Source of the DNA: Morganella morganii
Lineage (GTDB): Bacteria; Pseudomonadota; Gammaproteobacteria; Enterobacterales; Enterobacteriaceae
Direction: 5' to 3'
Assembly (NCBI RefSeq): GCF_019243775.1
Contig: NZ_CP069157.1
Coordinates: forward strand, 2,615,418 to 2,679,417
Length of the DNA stretch: 64,000 nucleotides
In this document: positions 40,629-51,064 of the stretch, one piece after another
How the letters are laid out: each line of letters begins with the position of its first letter
Position numbering within the stretch: position 1 is the stretch's first letter
Made by a program: the position numbers and the translations under genes
The notes under the pieces: generated by a model
What the model was told of the DNA's origin: nothing
Databases searched by the model: none
Seen by the model: the letters and a program-made list of their open reading frames with translations, nothing else

Positions 40629-42641
40629 TCAGGAGTTGGCAATAAACTGCTCACGCAGCCCCTGTAATTCATCCCGTACCGCTGCCGCCTGTTCAAATTC
40701 CAGATCCTGAGCGTGGCGGTACATCTGTGCTTCCAGCTCCTGAATTTTAACTTCCAGCTCTTTCGGCGACATACGCTGATAATCGCTGCTTTTCGCGGCT
40801 GCTTTCCCTTTGCCTTTATTCTTCGCCCCAGCTGACGGCTGGCCGATTTTAAGGATATCGCCAATCTTTTTATTCAGCCCTTTCGGCACAATACCGTTTG
40901 CTTCGTTAAACGCCATCTGCTTCTCTCTGCGGCGTTCGGTTTCCTCAATAGCCCTCGCCATTGAGTCAGTGATTTTATCGCCGTAGAGAATCGCTTTGCC
41001 GTGCAGGTTACGGGCGGCACGACCAATGGTCTGGATCAGTGAACGTTCGGAACGCAGGAAGCCTTCTTTGTCCGCATCCAGAATCGCCACCAGCGACACT
41101 TCCGGCATATCCAGCCCCTCACGCAGCAGGTTGATACCCACCAGCACATCAAACTCCCCGAGACGCAGATCGCGGATAATTTCCACACGTTCCACCGTAT
41201 CGATATCCGAGTGCAGATAACGCACCCGCTCGCCGTGCTCTTCCAGATATTCGGTGAGATCTTCCGCCATCCGTTTGGTCAGCGTGGTGACCAGCACACG
41301 CTCATTTTTCTGTGCGCGGATGCGGATTTCAGACAGCAGATCATCCACCTGAGTGGTTACCGGACGCACTTCCACTTCCGGATCGAGCAGCCCGGTCGGC
41401 CGGACCACCTGTTCAACCACATCAGACCCGGATTTCTCCGTTTCATATTTGCCCGGCGTGGCGGACACATAAATGCTCTGCGGCGCGAGGGATTCAAACT
41501 CCTCAAAGCGCAGCGGACGGTTATCCAGCGCGGACGGCAGACGGAAACCGTACTCCACCAGCGTTTCTTTGCGCGAACGGTCTCCTTTGTACATCCCGCC
41601 GATTTGCGGAATGGTGACGTGGGATTCATCAATTACCAGCAGGCCGTCCGCCGGCAGGTAATCAAACAGGGTCGGCGGGGATTCACCGGATTTGCGTCCG
41701 GAGAGGTAGCGTGAGTAGTTTTCGATACCCGAGCAGTAACCCAGTTCATTCATCATTTCCAGATCAAACTGAGTGCGCTGGGCGAGGCGCTGCTCTTCCA
41801 CCAGTTTGTTGTTGTCGATCAGGAATTTGCGCCGCTCCGCCAGCTCCGTTTTAATCCCTTCCATCGCCTCAATGATGCGCTCACGCGGCGTTACATAGTG
41901 GGTTTTCGGGTAAACGGTAAAGCGCGGCACCTGATAATGGATATGGCCGGTCAGCGGATCAAACAGCGACAGGCGCTCGACCTCATCATCAAACAGTTCC
42001 ACGCGCAGTGCGTAATCATCAGATTCCGCAGGGAAAATATCCACCACTTCACCGCGCACACGGAATGTACCGCGCTGAAAGGCCTGGTCATTACGGGTGT
42101 ACTGGAGATCGGAAAGCCGGTGCAGGATCGAGCGCTGATCAATGATCATCCCCTCGGTGAGGTGCAGCATCATCTTCAGGTAGCTGTCCGGATCACCCAG
42201 CCCATAGATAGCGGAAACGGACGCCACCACCACCACATCCCGCCGCTCCAGCAGGGCTTTGGTGGCAGAAAGCCGCATCTGCTCAATATGTTCGTTTACT
42301 GAGGCATCTTTTTCGATAAAGGTGTCAGAGCTCGGGACATAGGCTTCCGGCTGATAATAGTCGTAGTAAGAGACAAAATATTCCACCGCGTTTTCCGGGA
42401 AGAAATCTTTAATCTCACTGTAAAGCTGCGCGGCAAGGGTTTTGTTGGGCGCCATGATCATGGTCGGGCGGTTCAGCGTGGCGATAACATTGGCAATGGT
42501 GAAGGTTTTCCCCGAGCCCGTTACCCCAAGCAGCGTCTGATGCGCCAGCCCGTCTTCCAGGCCCTCAACCAGTTTTGCAATGGCCTGCGGCTGATCACCG
42601 GCCGGTTTAAAGTCAGAATGCAGTTTAAATAGTTTGCTCAT
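40629..42641 (-). CDS. uvrB: UvrABC excinuclease subunit B
   Basis: Damage-verifying helicase of nucleotide excision repair. It has 670 residues. Walker A is [10 protein letters not shown], the beta-hairpin region contains [12 protein letters not shown], and the helicase motifs DESHVT, SATP and QTIGRAARN are in order. The C-terminal UVR domain ([25 protein letters not shown]) contacts UvrC. LexA and DnaA boxes lie upstream. Confidence 0.98.
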   Translation of the reverse strand: MSKLFKLHSDFKPAGDQPQAIAKLVEGLEDGLAHQTLLGVTGSGKTFTIANVIATLNRPTMIMAPNKTLAAQLYSEIKDFFPENAVEYFVSYYDYYQPEAYVPSSDTFIEKDASVNEHIEQMRLSATKALLERRDVVVVASVSAIYGLGDPDSYLKMMLHLTEGMIIDQRSILHRLSDLQYTRNDQAFQRGTFRVRGEVVDIFPAESDDYALRVELFDDEVERLSLFDPLTGHIHYQVPRFTVYPKTHYVTPRERIIEAMEGIKTELAERRKFLIDNNKLVEEQRLAQRTQFDLEMMNELGYCSGIENYSRYLSGRKSGESPPTLFDYLPADGLLVIDESHVTIPQIGGMYKGDRSRKETLVEYGFRLPSALDNRPLRFEEFESLAPQSIYVSATPGKYETEKSGSDVVEQVVRPTGLLDPEVEVRPVTTQVDDLLSEIRIRAQKNERVLVTTLTKRMAEDLTEYLEEHGERVRYLHSDIDTVERVEIIRDLRLGEFDVLVGINLLREGLDMPEVSLVAILDADKEGFLRSERSLIQTIGRAARNLHGKAILYGDKITDSMARAIEETERRREKQMAFNEANGIVPKGLNKKIGDILKIGQPSAGAKNKGKGKAAAKSSDYQRMSPKELEVKIQELEAQMYRHAQDLEFEQAAAVRDELQGLREQFIANS

Positions 42642-42674
42642 TGGCCCCCCTGCGCGAATAGGGTCACTATGATA

Positions 42675-42690
42675 CTGGATAAAAAACCAG
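42675..42690 (-). promoter_or_regulatory. LexA (SOS) box of uvrB
   Basis: CTGGATAAAAAACCAG has the CTG-N10-CAG form and is nearly the E. coli uvrB SOS box read on the other strand. It lies 34 bases before the uvrB start. Confidence 0.85.
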
Positions 42691-42772
42691 CTTCAACCCC
42701 CGGCAGAAAAAATCCGTTATTTTGTGATTTTTTGCTTGCAAAACCGGGGAAAATTTTATTGGCTTTCCACAG

Positions 42773-43008
42773 TTATCCCCAAAAAAAAAGCACTTGCAAT
42801 TTTAAATTATGCTGAAATCTGATGCCCCTCTGACCAATTGCTATTTTTCACGCCGGAGGACCCTTGATTTTATTTATCTAATTGTTATTTATGAATAAAT
42901 CATAAAAGCCCGATTTTACAACAATGTCAGTGAAAGCCCCGTTCCTGCAAGGATAGCGTGAGTTTTCTAAAGTTAATACACAGGGTTATCCACAGGAATA
43001 GTGGATAA
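42773..43008. promoter_or_regulatory. Cluster of three DnaA-box-like sequences upstream of uvrB
   Basis: TTATCCACA at 42986-42994 is a perfect DnaA box. TTATCCCCA at 42773-42781 and, on the minus strand, TTATCCACT at 43000-43008 each differ by one base. E. coli uvrB also has a DnaA box in its upstream promoter region. Confidence 0.55.
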
Positions 43009-43171
43009 CTTAATAAAGTCGTTTGCCGGTGCATGGTTGCGTGACATTGTGCAGTCATAAAATTGTCACTCTCAGCACAAAGAGAAAAAATAATTCAGGA
43101 TTTTTTCCTGATAAAAAACACCCGGCCGGAAGATTTGCCGTGATCCCGGCACGATCCGTCCGGATGCAGGA

Positions 43172-43855
43172 TCAGTGCGCGGAAACCGGCAGTGAAAGAT
43201 AGCCGGATAAGTCCTGATTCATCGGGTCCGGCAGATGCGGTAACACACCCAGGCACGGTGCCGGGATCAGGTTATTCAGTGTCGCCAGATACTCCGGCTG
43301 ACGCAGGCCCGGCGGTGTGACTTCATTCGCCACCCAGCCCGCCAGGGTCAGTCCGGCCTGCTGTATCGCCAGTACAGTCAGTAACGCGTGATTAATGCAG
43401 CCGAGCTTCACCCCGACGACGAGGATCACCGGCATCCGCATTTGTGCCGCCCAGTCCGCATAACTTTGTGTGGCCGACAGCGGCGTAAACCATCCGCCCG
43501 CCCCTTCGGTCAGTACCCAGTCAGCCTGCTGATTTAAGGCATGCAGCCCGTCAGTCATCACCGAAAATTCCAGCGGGGTTTGAGTCAGTTCGCTGACAAT
43601 GTGTGGTGATGTCGGCTCGGCAAAGGTATAGGGGTTAATCTGCGCGTAACTGACCGCCGGTACCGTATGCCGCCACAATGCCAGTGCATCACTGTTGCGC
43701 AGCCCCTCCTCCGTCATCTCACTGCCCGAGGCTACCGGCTTATACCCCGCGCAGCAGAAACCGGCGTTGCGGGCCGTTTGCAGCAGGGCGCAGCTGACCA
43801 CGGTTTTACCGGCATCCGTATCGGTGCCGGTTAAAAACCAGTTATTTTTCAACAT
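43172..43855 (-). CDS. bioD: Dethiobiotin synthetase
   Basis: ATP-dependent carboxylation of diaminopelargonic acid to dethiobiotin. It has 227 residues. The P-loop is GTDTDAGKT near the N-terminus; KPVASGSE and TEGAGGWFTPL are conserved substrate and metal regions. It overlaps bioC by 14 bases and is the last gene of bioBFCD. Confidence 0.96.
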   Translation of the reverse strand: MLKNNWFLTGTDTDAGKTVVSCALLQTARNAGFCCAGYKPVASGSEMTEEGLRNSDALALWRHTVPAVSYAQINPYTFAEPTSPHIVSELTQTPLEFSVMTDGLHALNQQADWVLTEGAGGWFTPLSATQSYADWAAQMRMPVILVVGVKLGCINHALLTVLAIQQAGLTLAGWVANEVTPPGLRQPEYLATLNNLIPAPCLGVLPHLPDPMNQDLSGYLSLPVSAH

Positions 43856-44636
43856 GTATGACTCCGTACTGAATAAGATAGCTGAGCGGAAATACGCCGT
43901 CTTCGGCGGGATAATGATTCGCCAGCTGAATGAGTTTATTGCGTGTCATCAGCCCGGCAGCACGTCCCTGATGAACATGGGTAGCTCCAATCCCCTTGAG
44001 GGAGTGCAGCAGCGCGGGCAGAGAATCAAAGGAGAGCCGGTAACACACTTCTGACAAAGTATGCCGGTAAGGCTGACAGGCGGCGGAAACCGCCTCACGG
44101 CTGAGAAAACCGTTGGCGTGACGGTTGCTGTCCACCCGGGAAAACGCCTGATTCAGCTCGTCCAGCGACCCGCTGAGCAGGGTGGAAAACGCCACCACAC
44201 CACCGGGCCGGGTTACCCGCATCAGTCCGGCCAGCGCCGCCGCCAGTGAATCACACCACTGCACCGCCAGATTGCTGAAACAAAAATCAAACTGATTATC
44301 CGCAAAAGGCAGCTGTTCGATATCCCCCTGCACATAACGGGTCGCCCGCTGCTGCTGCCGGGCGTGTGCCAGCATGTCAGGGGAGAGATCAAACGCCGTC
44401 ACACAGCGGCAATCCGCTTTCCACTGTTCACTGAAAAACCCGGTACCGCAGCCTGCATCCAACCCGTGCAGTTCCGGTAATAACAGCCCGGAAAGCGCCT
44501 GTGTGGTCAGGCGGCGCAGATGGTATCCGGTTTTCTGCTGAAGGTGCGCCACGGTGTCATAGTGTCCGGCGGCACGTCCGAAAGCCGCGGCAACAGCGGC
44601 TTTATTCACAGGGGCGGTAGTGACGGCAGAATGCAT
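43842..44636 (-). CDS. bioC: Malonyl-ACP O-methyltransferase BioC
   Basis: Methylates malonyl-ACP so that the fatty acid pathway can build pimeloyl-ACP methyl ester. It has 264 residues. The SAM site is LDAGCGTGFFSEQW, followed by TAFDLSPDML and QGDIEQLPFADNQFD. The C-terminal SLKGIGATH motif is BioC-specific. The start overlaps the end of bioF by 35 bases. Confidence 0.95.
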   Translation of the reverse strand: MHSAVTTAPVNKAAVAAAFGRAAGHYDTVAHLQQKTGYHLRRLTTQALSGLLLPELHGLDAGCGTGFFSEQWKADCRCVTAFDLSPDMLAHARQQQRATRYVQGDIEQLPFADNQFDFCFSNLAVQWCDSLAAALAGLMRVTRPGGVVAFSTLLSGSLDELNQAFSRVDSNRHANGFLSREAVSAACQPYRHTLSEVCYRLSFDSLPALLHSLKGIGATHVHQGRAAGLMTRNKLIQLANHYPAEDGVFPLSYLIQYGVIHVEK

Positions 44637-45786
44637 CCAGCGCCTCCGTAAGCTGTGTGATATCGTCGCGGTGATGGGCGCTGGTCAGCGTGATGCGCAG
44701 ACGGGCAGTATTCGGCGGTACGGTCGGCGGACGGATAGCTTTCACCCACAGGCCGCGCTCCTGTAAATAGTGCGACAGTGCCAGAGCAGCACGGTTATCC
44801 CCCACGATCAGCGGCTGGATCGCCGAGGCGGACGGCAGTAATTGCAGCGGCAGATGCGCCACCCGCTCACGAAAGAAGCGGATATTTTCCGCCAGTGTGT
44901 CCCGTAATCCGTCACCACGGCGGATTTCCCGCACCGCAGCCTGAATGGCACACGCCTGTGCCGCCGGGAAGGTGGTGCTGTAGATAAGATGACGGGCATA
45001 CTGCGTCAGATAATCCGCCGTCTGTGCATCACACAGCACCGCCGCGCCGCTGACCCCGACCGCTTTGCCGAAGGTGACAATCTGAATATCCGGGCGTATT
45101 CCTGCCGCATCACAACTGCCCCGCCCTTCACGGCCGCAGACACCGATACCGTGCGCATCATCCGCCATCAGCCGCGCGTTATGCTGCCGGGTGAGCGGCA
45201 GGATCGCCGCCAGCGGCGCGGCATCCCCGTCCATACTGAAGATCCCTTCAGTGACCACCAGGGTTTTGCCGGTACTGTTATCTGTCCGGCTCAGCCGGGT
45301 ACTGAGATGGGCAGTATCATTATGATGAAAACGGCTGAATTCAGCGGGTGAATGCATCGCCGCTTCCATGATGGAGGCGTGAGCGAGTTTGTCGCAGATA
45401 AGGTGGTCGCCGCGCTGCATCAGTGCGGTGATCACCGCCTGATTAGCACTGAAACCGGAGACGAACAGGATCGCCCGATCAAACCCGAGCCACTCCGCCA
45501 GCATCTGTTCCAGATCCCGGTGTGCCGTGGTGTAACCGGTGACATGACCGGATCCGCCGCTGCCCACGCCGTATTGCCGGGTACCGTCACACCAGGCGCG
45601 GATCACCGCCGGGTGGCGGCTGAGGCCGAGATAATCATTACCGGAGAAATTCACGGCACGTCTGCCGTTAATCAGAAGAGTGCGCCCGTCCGCGCCGCCA
45701 TTGGCCTCGCGGCGGCGTACCGCATCCTGTTCCTGCGCCTGCTGCAGGCGCTCAGAGAGAAAAGTCTGCCACATGGTACGGCTCAC
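44602..45786 (-). CDS. bioF: 8-amino-7-oxononanoate synthase
   Basis: PLP enzyme condensing pimeloyl-ACP and L-alanine. It has 394 residues. [42 protein letters not shown] and the lysine of [12 protein letters not shown] are present. GTG 45786 overlaps the bioB stop; ATG 45774 (MWQTF) aligns with the E. coli start and is the alternative. No biotin methyl-esterase bioH is in the operon, as in E. coli. Confidence 0.95.
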   Translation of the reverse strand: MSRTMWQTFLSERLQQAQEQDAVRRREANGGADGRTLLINGRRAVNFSGNDYLGLSRHPAVIRAWCDGTRQYGVGSGGSGHVTGYTTAHRDLEQMLAEWLGFDRAILFVSGFSANQAVITALMQRGDHLICDKLAHASIMEAAMHSPAEFSRFHHNDTAHLSTRLSRTDNSTGKTLVVTEGIFSMDGDAAPLAAILPLTRQHNARLMADDAHGIGVCGREGRGSCDAAGIRPDIQIVTFGKAVGVSGAAVLCDAQTADYLTQYARHLIYSTTFPAAQACAIQAAVREIRRGDGLRDTLAENIRFFRERVAHLPLQLLPSASAIQPLIVGDNRAALALSHYLQERGLWVKAIRPPTVPPNTARLRITLTSAHHRDDITQLTEALDAFCRHYRPCE

Positions 45787-46820
45787 AGGGCTGCGTTATA
45801 GAATTTTTCGTCATCGCTGTGGCTGATGGCATCCAATAAAGAATCCGTCTCTTCATTGTCACCCCGGGTAACATGGATGGCTTCGCGTTTGATCCCCAGC
45901 TTTTTAAACAGGGCAATATCGGTATTTTCTTCCGGGTTGGTGGTGGTGAGCAGTTTGCAGCCGTAGAAAATGGAGTTCGCACCCGCCATAAAGCAAAGCG
46001 CCTGGGTCTGTTCATTCATCATTTCACGACCGGCGGAGAGGCGCACATGAGACGTTGGCATCATAATGCGGGCAACCGCGATGGTGCGGACGAAATCAAA
46101 CGGATCGACTTCCTCATTATCCTCAAACGGCGTGCCTTTGATTTTCGCCAGCATGTTGATCGGTACACTTTCCGGTGCTTTCGGCAGATTCGCCAGCTGT
46201 ACCAGCATCGCCGCGCGGTCGCGCACCGCCTCACCCAAACCTAAGATCCCGCCGGAGCATACTTTGATCCCCGCATCCCGCACATTGTCGAGGGTGTCGA
46301 GTCTGTCCTGATAGGTCCGGGTGGTGACAATCGAGCCGTAAAATTCCGGCGAGGTATCGAGGTTGTGGTTATAGTAATCCAGACCTGCTTTGGCAAGGCG
46401 CTCCGCCTGTGAGCTGTTCAGCATACCGAGTGTCATGCAGGTTTCCATACCCAGCGCCCGCACTTCTTTCACCATGGTTTCCAGGTACGGCATATCGCGC
46501 TCATGAGGATTCTTCCACGCCGCGCCCATACAGAACCGGGTCGAACCGGCTGCCCGCGCCTTACGCGCCGTCTCCACCACCTGCTGTACTTCCATCAGAC
46601 GCTCTTTTTCCAGCCCGGTCTTGTATCGCGCACTCTGCGCACAGTATTTACAATCTTCCGGACACGCCCCGGTTTTGATGGAAAGCAGTGTGCTGATCTG
46701 CACCTGCTGCGGGTCAAAATGCCGGCGATGTATGGTCTGAGCTTCATACAACAGTTCAAAAAAAGGTTTTTCAAACAATGCATTGGCTTCTTTTAATGTC
46801 CACTGACGACCTTGACTCAT
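45783..46820 (-). CDS. bioB: Biotin synthase
   Basis: Radical SAM enzyme inserting sulfur into dethiobiotin. It has 345 residues. The SAM cluster motif is CPEDCKYC; conserved YYNHNLDT and [13 protein letters not shown] are present. The auxiliary cluster ligand arginine lies in [17 protein letters not shown] ribosome site precedes the start. First gene of bioBFCD, divergent from bioA across the BirA operator. Confidence 0.97.
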   Translation of the reverse strand: MSQGRQWTLKEANALFEKPFFELLYEAQTIHRRHFDPQQVQISTLLSIKTGACPEDCKYCAQSARYKTGLEKERLMEVQQVVETARKARAAGSTRFCMGAAWKNPHERDMPYLETMVKEVRALGMETCMTLGMLNSSQAERLAKAGLDYYNHNLDTSPEFYGSIVTTRTYQDRLDTLDNVRDAGIKVCSGGILGLGEAVRDRAAMLVQLANLPKAPESVPINMLAKIKGTPFEDNEEVDPFDFVRTIAVARIMMPTSHVRLSAGREMMNEQTQALCFMAGANSIFYGCKLLTTTNPEENTDIALFKKLGIKREAIHVTRGDNEETDSLLDAISHSDDEKFYNAAL

Positions 46821-46871
46821 AACTGTAACTCCCGATAAAAAAGTGTTGCCAGTTTAAATATCAGCATTATC

Positions 46872-46905
46872 ATGTCAACTTTATTTGCATTAAAATGGTT
46901 TACAT
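46872..46905. promoter_or_regulatory. BirA operator between bioB and bioA
   Basis: Half-sites ATGTCAAC (46872-46879) and GTTTACAT (46898-46905) are 18 bases apart, the spacing of the E. coli bio operator (TTGTAAAC-N18-GTTTACAA). A TTGACA -35 for bioB lies in the left half-site on the minus strand, and a TAAAAT -10 for bioA (46891-46896) lies inside the operator. Biotin-bound BirA should block both promoters. Confidence 0.82.
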
Positions 46906-46906
46906 A

Positions 46907-48211
46907 ATGGCTTTTTCAGAGAATATTTCAGGTCACGCCTTTTCGGCTGATGATGCGGATTTTGACCGCCGCCATATCTGGCACCCTTATACATCAATGA
47001 CTCAGCCGCTGCCGGTCTATCCGGTGGTATCGGCACGCGGTGCGGTACTGACACTCGCAGACGGCCGCGAACTGGTTGACGGTATGTCCTCCTGGTGGGC
47101 GGCTATCCACGGCTATAATCACCCGGTACTGAATGCGGCGGTGACTGAACAGCTGTCACAGATGTCACATGTGATGTTCGGCGGGATCACTCATCCGGCT
47201 GCCGTTGCACTGTGCCGCCGTCTGGTGGCAATCACGCCGGAGTCGCTGGAATGCGTGTTTCCTGCCGACTCCGGCTCGGTCGCGGTGGAAGTGGCCCTGA
47301 AAATGGCGCTGCAGTACTGGCAGGCACGCGGCGAAAAACGCCACCGGATAATCACCCCGCGTCACGGCTACCACGGCGATACATTCGGCGCGATGTCAGT
47401 GTGTGATCCGCAAAACTCCATGCACTCACTCTGGCAGGGCTATCTGCCGGATCATCTGTTTGCAGATGCGCCGCAGTGCGGATTTGATGAGGAATGGCGG
47501 CCGGAAGATCTTCATTCTGTGGAAAACCTGCTGGCACAGCATCATCACGAGGTCGCTGCCGTGATCCTGGAGCCGGTTGTCCAGGGGGCGGGCGGAATGC
47601 GCTTTTACCATCCGGAATATCTGAAAGGCGTAAGATCACTGTGTGATCACTACAATGTCCTGCTGATTTGTGACGAAATCGCCACCGGATTCGGGCGCAC
47701 CGGTAAACTGTTTGCCTGTGAACACGCCGGTATATCACCAGATATTATGTGTCTCGGAAAAGCCATCACCGGCGGTTATATGACACTCTCAGCCACCCTC
47801 ACCACCCGCCATATTGCAGACACCATCAGTCAGGGTGACGCAGGCTGCTTTATGCACGGTCCGACCTTTATGGGTAATCCGCTGGCCTGTGCCACGGCAG
47901 TGGCGAGTATTGATCTGCTGTTGTCCGGAGACTGGGCTGCGCGTGTGAAGGCTATCGAAACACAACTGAAAAGCGCTCTGCTGCCGCTGAAATCCCGCAG
48001 CGGAATCCGCGATGCGCGGGTACTCGGTACCATTGGTGTGATTGAAACGGAAGAGCCGGTCAATATGGCGGAATTACAGCGCCACTTTGTTGACGCCGGT
48101 GTGTGGATCCGGCCGTTCGGACGGCTGATTTATATTATGCCGCCATACATTATTACAGCGGCACAACTGGAAAAACTGACGCAGGCGATAGATAAGGTGA
48201 CGGAGGAATAA
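46907..48211 (+). CDS. bioA: Adenosylmethionine--8-amino-7-oxononanoate aminotransferase
   Basis: PLP aminotransferase making 7,8-diaminopelargonic acid with SAM as amino donor. It has 434 residues. [36 protein letters not shown] and the PLP lysine in LGKAITGG are present. ATG 46907 is preferred; an in-frame ATG at 46895 overlaps the operator and the likely -10 box. No ribosome site is visible before either, and the expected transcription start is only a few bases upstream, so the mRNA may be nearly leaderless. Confidence 0.95.
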   Translation: MAFSENISGHAFSADDADFDRRHIWHPYTSMTQPLPVYPVVSARGAVLTLADGRELVDGMSSWWAAIHGYNHPVLNAAVTEQLSQMSHVMFGGITHPAAVALCRRLVAITPESLECVFPADSGSVAVEVALKMALQYWQARGEKRHRIITPRHGYHGDTFGAMSVCDPQNSMHSLWQGYLPDHLFADAPQCGFDEEWRPEDLHSVENLLAQHHHEVAAVILEPVVQGAGGMRFYHPEYLKGVRSLCDHYNVLLICDEIATGFGRTGKLFACEHAGISPDIMCLGKAITGGYMTLSATLTTRHIADTISQGDAGCFMHGPTFMGNPLACATAVASIDLLLSGDWAARVKAIETQLKSALLPLKSRSGIRDARVLGTIGVIETEEPVNMAELQRHFVDAGVWIRPFGRLIYIMPPYIITAAQLEKLTQAIDKVTEE

Positions 48212-48240
48212 AAAACAGGTGATAGCATCAGTACCGGTGA

Positions 48241-48350
48241 AGCGCTGATAACGGGCAAAAACGAAAAGCCGCTGTGAATACATCCCTGTAAGCTCAGGCG
48301 CGTCATCCATGACGCGCATGCTTTTCGTTTCGCCTGCCCGTTATCGCTTA
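48241..48350. repeat. About 110-bp palindromic element between bioA and pgl
   Basis: Nested inverted repeats: GATAACGGGC (48247-48256) with GCCCGTTATC (48336-48345), ACGAAAAGC (48261-48269) with GCTTTTCGT (48320-48328), and a central perfect hairpin GCGCGTCAT/ATGACGCGC (48298-48306, 48309-48317). The whole can fold into one long hairpin, as do small non-coding palindromic repeats (MITE- or ERIC-like). It may also end transcription from both sides. Confidence 0.6.
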
Positions 48351-48387
48351 TTACCTGACCGGCAAACTCTGTATTGAAAAAAACACA

Positions 48388-49377
48388 TTACTTCAGCGTC
48401 AGCACTGTCACCCACATCGGCCCTTTTCCTGCCGGATAGCGGTTGATAAAGTGCAGTTCGCCGGTAATTGCATCAATCCGGGAAACCGCCACATGGTGAG
48501 AGAGCTGTCCGGTTGAGATCAGGAAACGCCCGCTGTTATCCACCGCAAAACCGCGCGGCTGAGTTTCAGTCGGATAACACCCCGCCAGTTGCAGATGACC
48601 GCCGTCATCCGACACCCGGTAGTGATTAATCACACTTGATGCCCGCTCACAGGCATAGAGATGATGCCCGTCCGGCGTGATATGAATATCGGCTGCCCAG
48701 CGTCGTCCTGAATAATCATCCGCCATCATATCGACAGACTGAATTTCACGGACTTTCACCCATTCGCGGTAAACATTAATGGTCGCATTTAATTCATTCA
48801 GGCAATACGCCACATGCTTTGCCGGATGAAACGCCATATGGCGCGGCCCGGCACCGGCAGCAACCGTCAGCATATCGGCGTGACGTTCAGTTAAGCGTCC
48901 GTCTTCCTCAATCGTGTAAGCGCGGATGTGATCTTCCCCGAGGCACGGCACAAACAGTGTGTGTCCATCCTGCGCAATATTGGCGGAATGCGGATTTTTT
49001 AATCCCTCAATCACCTGCACTGCACGGACGGGAATACCGTTATCGCGGATCGGCAGTACCGCCAGATTTCCCTGATGATAAGAAGCGGCGTACAGTGTGC
49101 GCCCCGCTTTATCAAGGGTGATATAGGCGGCAGTGCCCGGGAGCGGCGTCAGGCCGGTTTGTGTGAGTTTGCCGTCTTCCGCGATTTTATAAGTCGCCAC
49201 CGCATTGCCCGGTTTGACCGCAGCATAAAGATGACGGCCATCCGGCGCGGTGATCAGCGGCTGCACCTGATCAGGCGTTGATACTGTCTGTAACAGTGAC
49301 ATCTCACCGTGTTCATTCATCTGCCAGACATGAATCTGATGACTTTCCGTACTGGCAACATAAACCACCTGCTTCAT
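48388..49377 (-). CDS. pgl: 6-phosphogluconolactonase
   Basis: Hydrolyses 6-phosphogluconolactone in the pentose phosphate pathway. A 329-residue seven-bladed beta-propeller of the YbhE/lactonase_7 family with repeated blades such as ISTGQLSHHVAVSRID and the conserved AGAGPRHMAFHP and ADIHITPDGHHLYACER. A CGCTCCTT region (minus-strand AAGGAGCG) gives the ribosome site. It is divergent from ybhA. Confidence 0.94.
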   Translation of the reverse strand: MKQVVYVASTESHQIHVWQMNEHGEMSLLQTVSTPDQVQPLITAPDGRHLYAAVKPGNAVATYKIAEDGKLTQTGLTPLPGTAAYITLDKAGRTLYAASYHQGNLAVLPIRDNGIPVRAVQVIEGLKNPHSANIAQDGHTLFVPCLGEDHIRAYTIEEDGRLTERHADMLTVAAGAGPRHMAFHPAKHVAYCLNELNATINVYREWVKVREIQSVDMMADDYSGRRWAADIHITPDGHHLYACERASSVINHYRVSDDGGHLQLAGCYPTETQPRGFAVDNSGRFLISTGQLSHHVAVSRIDAITGELHFINRYPAGKGPMWVTVLTLK

Positions 49378-49599
49378 TCGCGCTCCTTAATATCATCACT
49401 TACCCGTTTGATTTTTAACAGGTAATGTAAGCATTTCTGTATAATAATACCGCACTTAGCGTTTATCGCGAAACAATTAACATGCTATATTATCAGTTAT
49501 CTCCGCCCGGAATCATTCAGGATGCCGTCAGGATACAATAATATTCCCTGATGCCCGCCGTTATTCCGGTTCTGACACTCATACAAGGGGCTCCCTGTT

Positions 49600-50421
49600 A
49601 TGTCTTACCGCGTCCTCGCATTTGATCTCGATGGTACACTTCTCGATCCGGATAAACATATATTGCAGGAGTCGCTGGATGCCATCCGCGAAGCCCGTCG
49701 TGCCGGGGTGCAGGTGCTGATTGTCACCGGCCGTCATCACGTTGCTATTCATCCGTTTTATCAGACATTGCAGCTGGATACACCGGCTATCTGCTGTAAC
49801 GGTACCTATCTGTACGATTATCCGGGGAAAAAAGTGCTTTCCGCCGATCCGATGAGTGTCAGTGAATCCCGTCAGCTGCTCGAACGCCTGGCACAGACGG
49901 ATATCGAGCATCTGATGTATATCTCGGATGCCATGCTTTATCACACTGACAGCAGCACTATTGAGCGGACACTGAACTGGTCAGCTTCTCTGCCGGAGCA
50001 CCAGCGTCCGGTGATGCGCAAAGTGAATAATTTTCTTGATGAGGTTGATCGCGCTGACACTATCTGGAAATTCGCCACCTGCTCAGATGATCTGAACAAA
50101 CTGCGTGAATTTACCGACGCTGTGGAAGCGGATATGGGACTGTCCTGCGAGTGGTCGTGGATAAACCAGGTGGATATTGCCCGCAAAGGTAACAGCAAAG
50201 GCCGCCGTTTACAGGAATGGGTGGAATCTCAGGGAATGACGATGAAAGATGTGATGGCATTTGGTGATAACCATAATGACATCAGCATGCTTTCAGCCGC
50301 CGGTCTCGGAGTGGCAATGGGTAATGCGGCAGACGAAGTCAAAGCACACGCTGACCTGATTATCCCGGATAATACACAGCCGGGTATTGCACAGGCAATC
50401 CGCCGTCATATTCTCAGCTGA
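49600..50421 (+). CDS. ybhA: HAD-superfamily pyridoxal phosphatase YbhA
   Basis: Cof-type HAD phosphatase of 273 residues. The N-terminal FDLDGTLLDP carries the nucleophile Asp; VTGRHH, and the C-terminal FGDNHNDISMLSAAGLGVAMGNA motif, are present. E. coli YbhA dephosphorylates pyridoxal phosphate and fructose 1,6-bisphosphate. AAGGGG precedes the start. It has its own terminator. Confidence 0.93.
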   Translation: MSYRVLAFDLDGTLLDPDKHILQESLDAIREARRAGVQVLIVTGRHHVAIHPFYQTLQLDTPAICCNGTYLYDYPGKKVLSADPMSVSESRQLLERLAQTDIEHLMYISDAMLYHTDSSTIERTLNWSASLPEHQRPVMRKVNNFLDEVDRADTIWKFATCSDDLNKLREFTDAVEADMGLSCEWSWINQVDIARKGNSKGRRLQEWVESQGMTMKDVMAFGDNHNDISMLSAAGLGVAMGNAADEVKAHADLIIPDNTQPGIAQAIRRHILS

Positions 50422-50443
50422 TCAATACCGTATTCTGAACTAT

Positions 50444-50474
50444 AAAAAACGCCTTTTAATAAAGGCGTTTTTTA
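50444..50474 (+). terminator. Rho-independent terminator after ybhA
   Basis: AAAAAACGCCTTT (50444-50456) pairs with AAAGGCGTTTTTT (50461-50473), with a T-rich end. It can also serve the minus-strand gene that ends at 50510. Confidence 0.85.
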
Positions 50475-50509
50475 TTATTTATTTCCCGCTGTTCAGAGAA
50501 CAAAATTAG

Positions 50510-50866
50510 TTATTTATACTTATCAAAATTCCAGTTATTTTTCATTTTTTCTGCCGGATTCTGATTCGGGAATTTTGCATTTTCGACGATCAGCAATAAT
50601 TTCGATCCGTCATAAGTATAGCCGCCCTCAGAATACTGATACGGGAAGCTTTCTGTTGCCACCACTTTATATCCCATACTGAGCAGCTCCGGGATACGCA
50701 TTCCGCCCTGAGAACCGTCAGTGGTGCCGATACACCAGACTTTTAAGTTTTCGATTTCAACATCTTTGACTTTTTTCAGATAGGTGTAACACATCACCTG
50801 ATTTGCCGCCAGCGCCTGGCCGCCGGAGAAAATACCCAGTAATAAAAAGAAAAGTGCTTTTTTCAT
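50510..50866 (-). CDS. Small secreted protein of unknown function
   Basis: A 118-residue protein with a signal peptide (MKKALFFLLLGIFSGGQALA, cleavage after residue 20). The mature part is about 98 residues with two cysteines (in VMCYTYL and KVWCIGTT) that could form a disulfide, and a lysine/asparagine-rich C-terminus. ATG 50866 has GAGGG upstream; a longer frame from 50899 is unlikely. No family is recognised. It is not found between ybhA and modC in E. coli. Confidence 0.75.
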   Translation of the reverse strand: MKKALFFLLLGIFSGGQALAANQVMCYTYLKKVKDVEIENLKVWCIGTTDGSQGGMRIPELLSMGYKVVATESFPYQYSEGGYTYDGSKLLLIVENAKFPNQNPAEKMKNNWNFDKYK

Positions 50867-51064
50867 TTTATCCCTCTGACTCAGTGGTTTTTTATGCAAT
50901 AACGCACGTCTTACACTTGTTTCCGTGTGCGGAGAATATTCTGTGATAATCTGGCAGGGTCAGTGATGCACCGGCGTTAATATATATCGCCGGTGATTCG
51001 GAAGGGCAATCGGAATAATATGAATGCCCCTTTTATTAATGAAAAGTACGTATATTCAGATAAA

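Larger units (their letters stand above)
42642..43171. other. Intergenic region between bioD and uvrB
   Basis: 530 bases, AT-rich, no gene. It holds the uvrB LexA box (42675-42690) and three DnaA-box-like sequences. The end next to bioD has no clear terminator. Confidence 0.7.
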
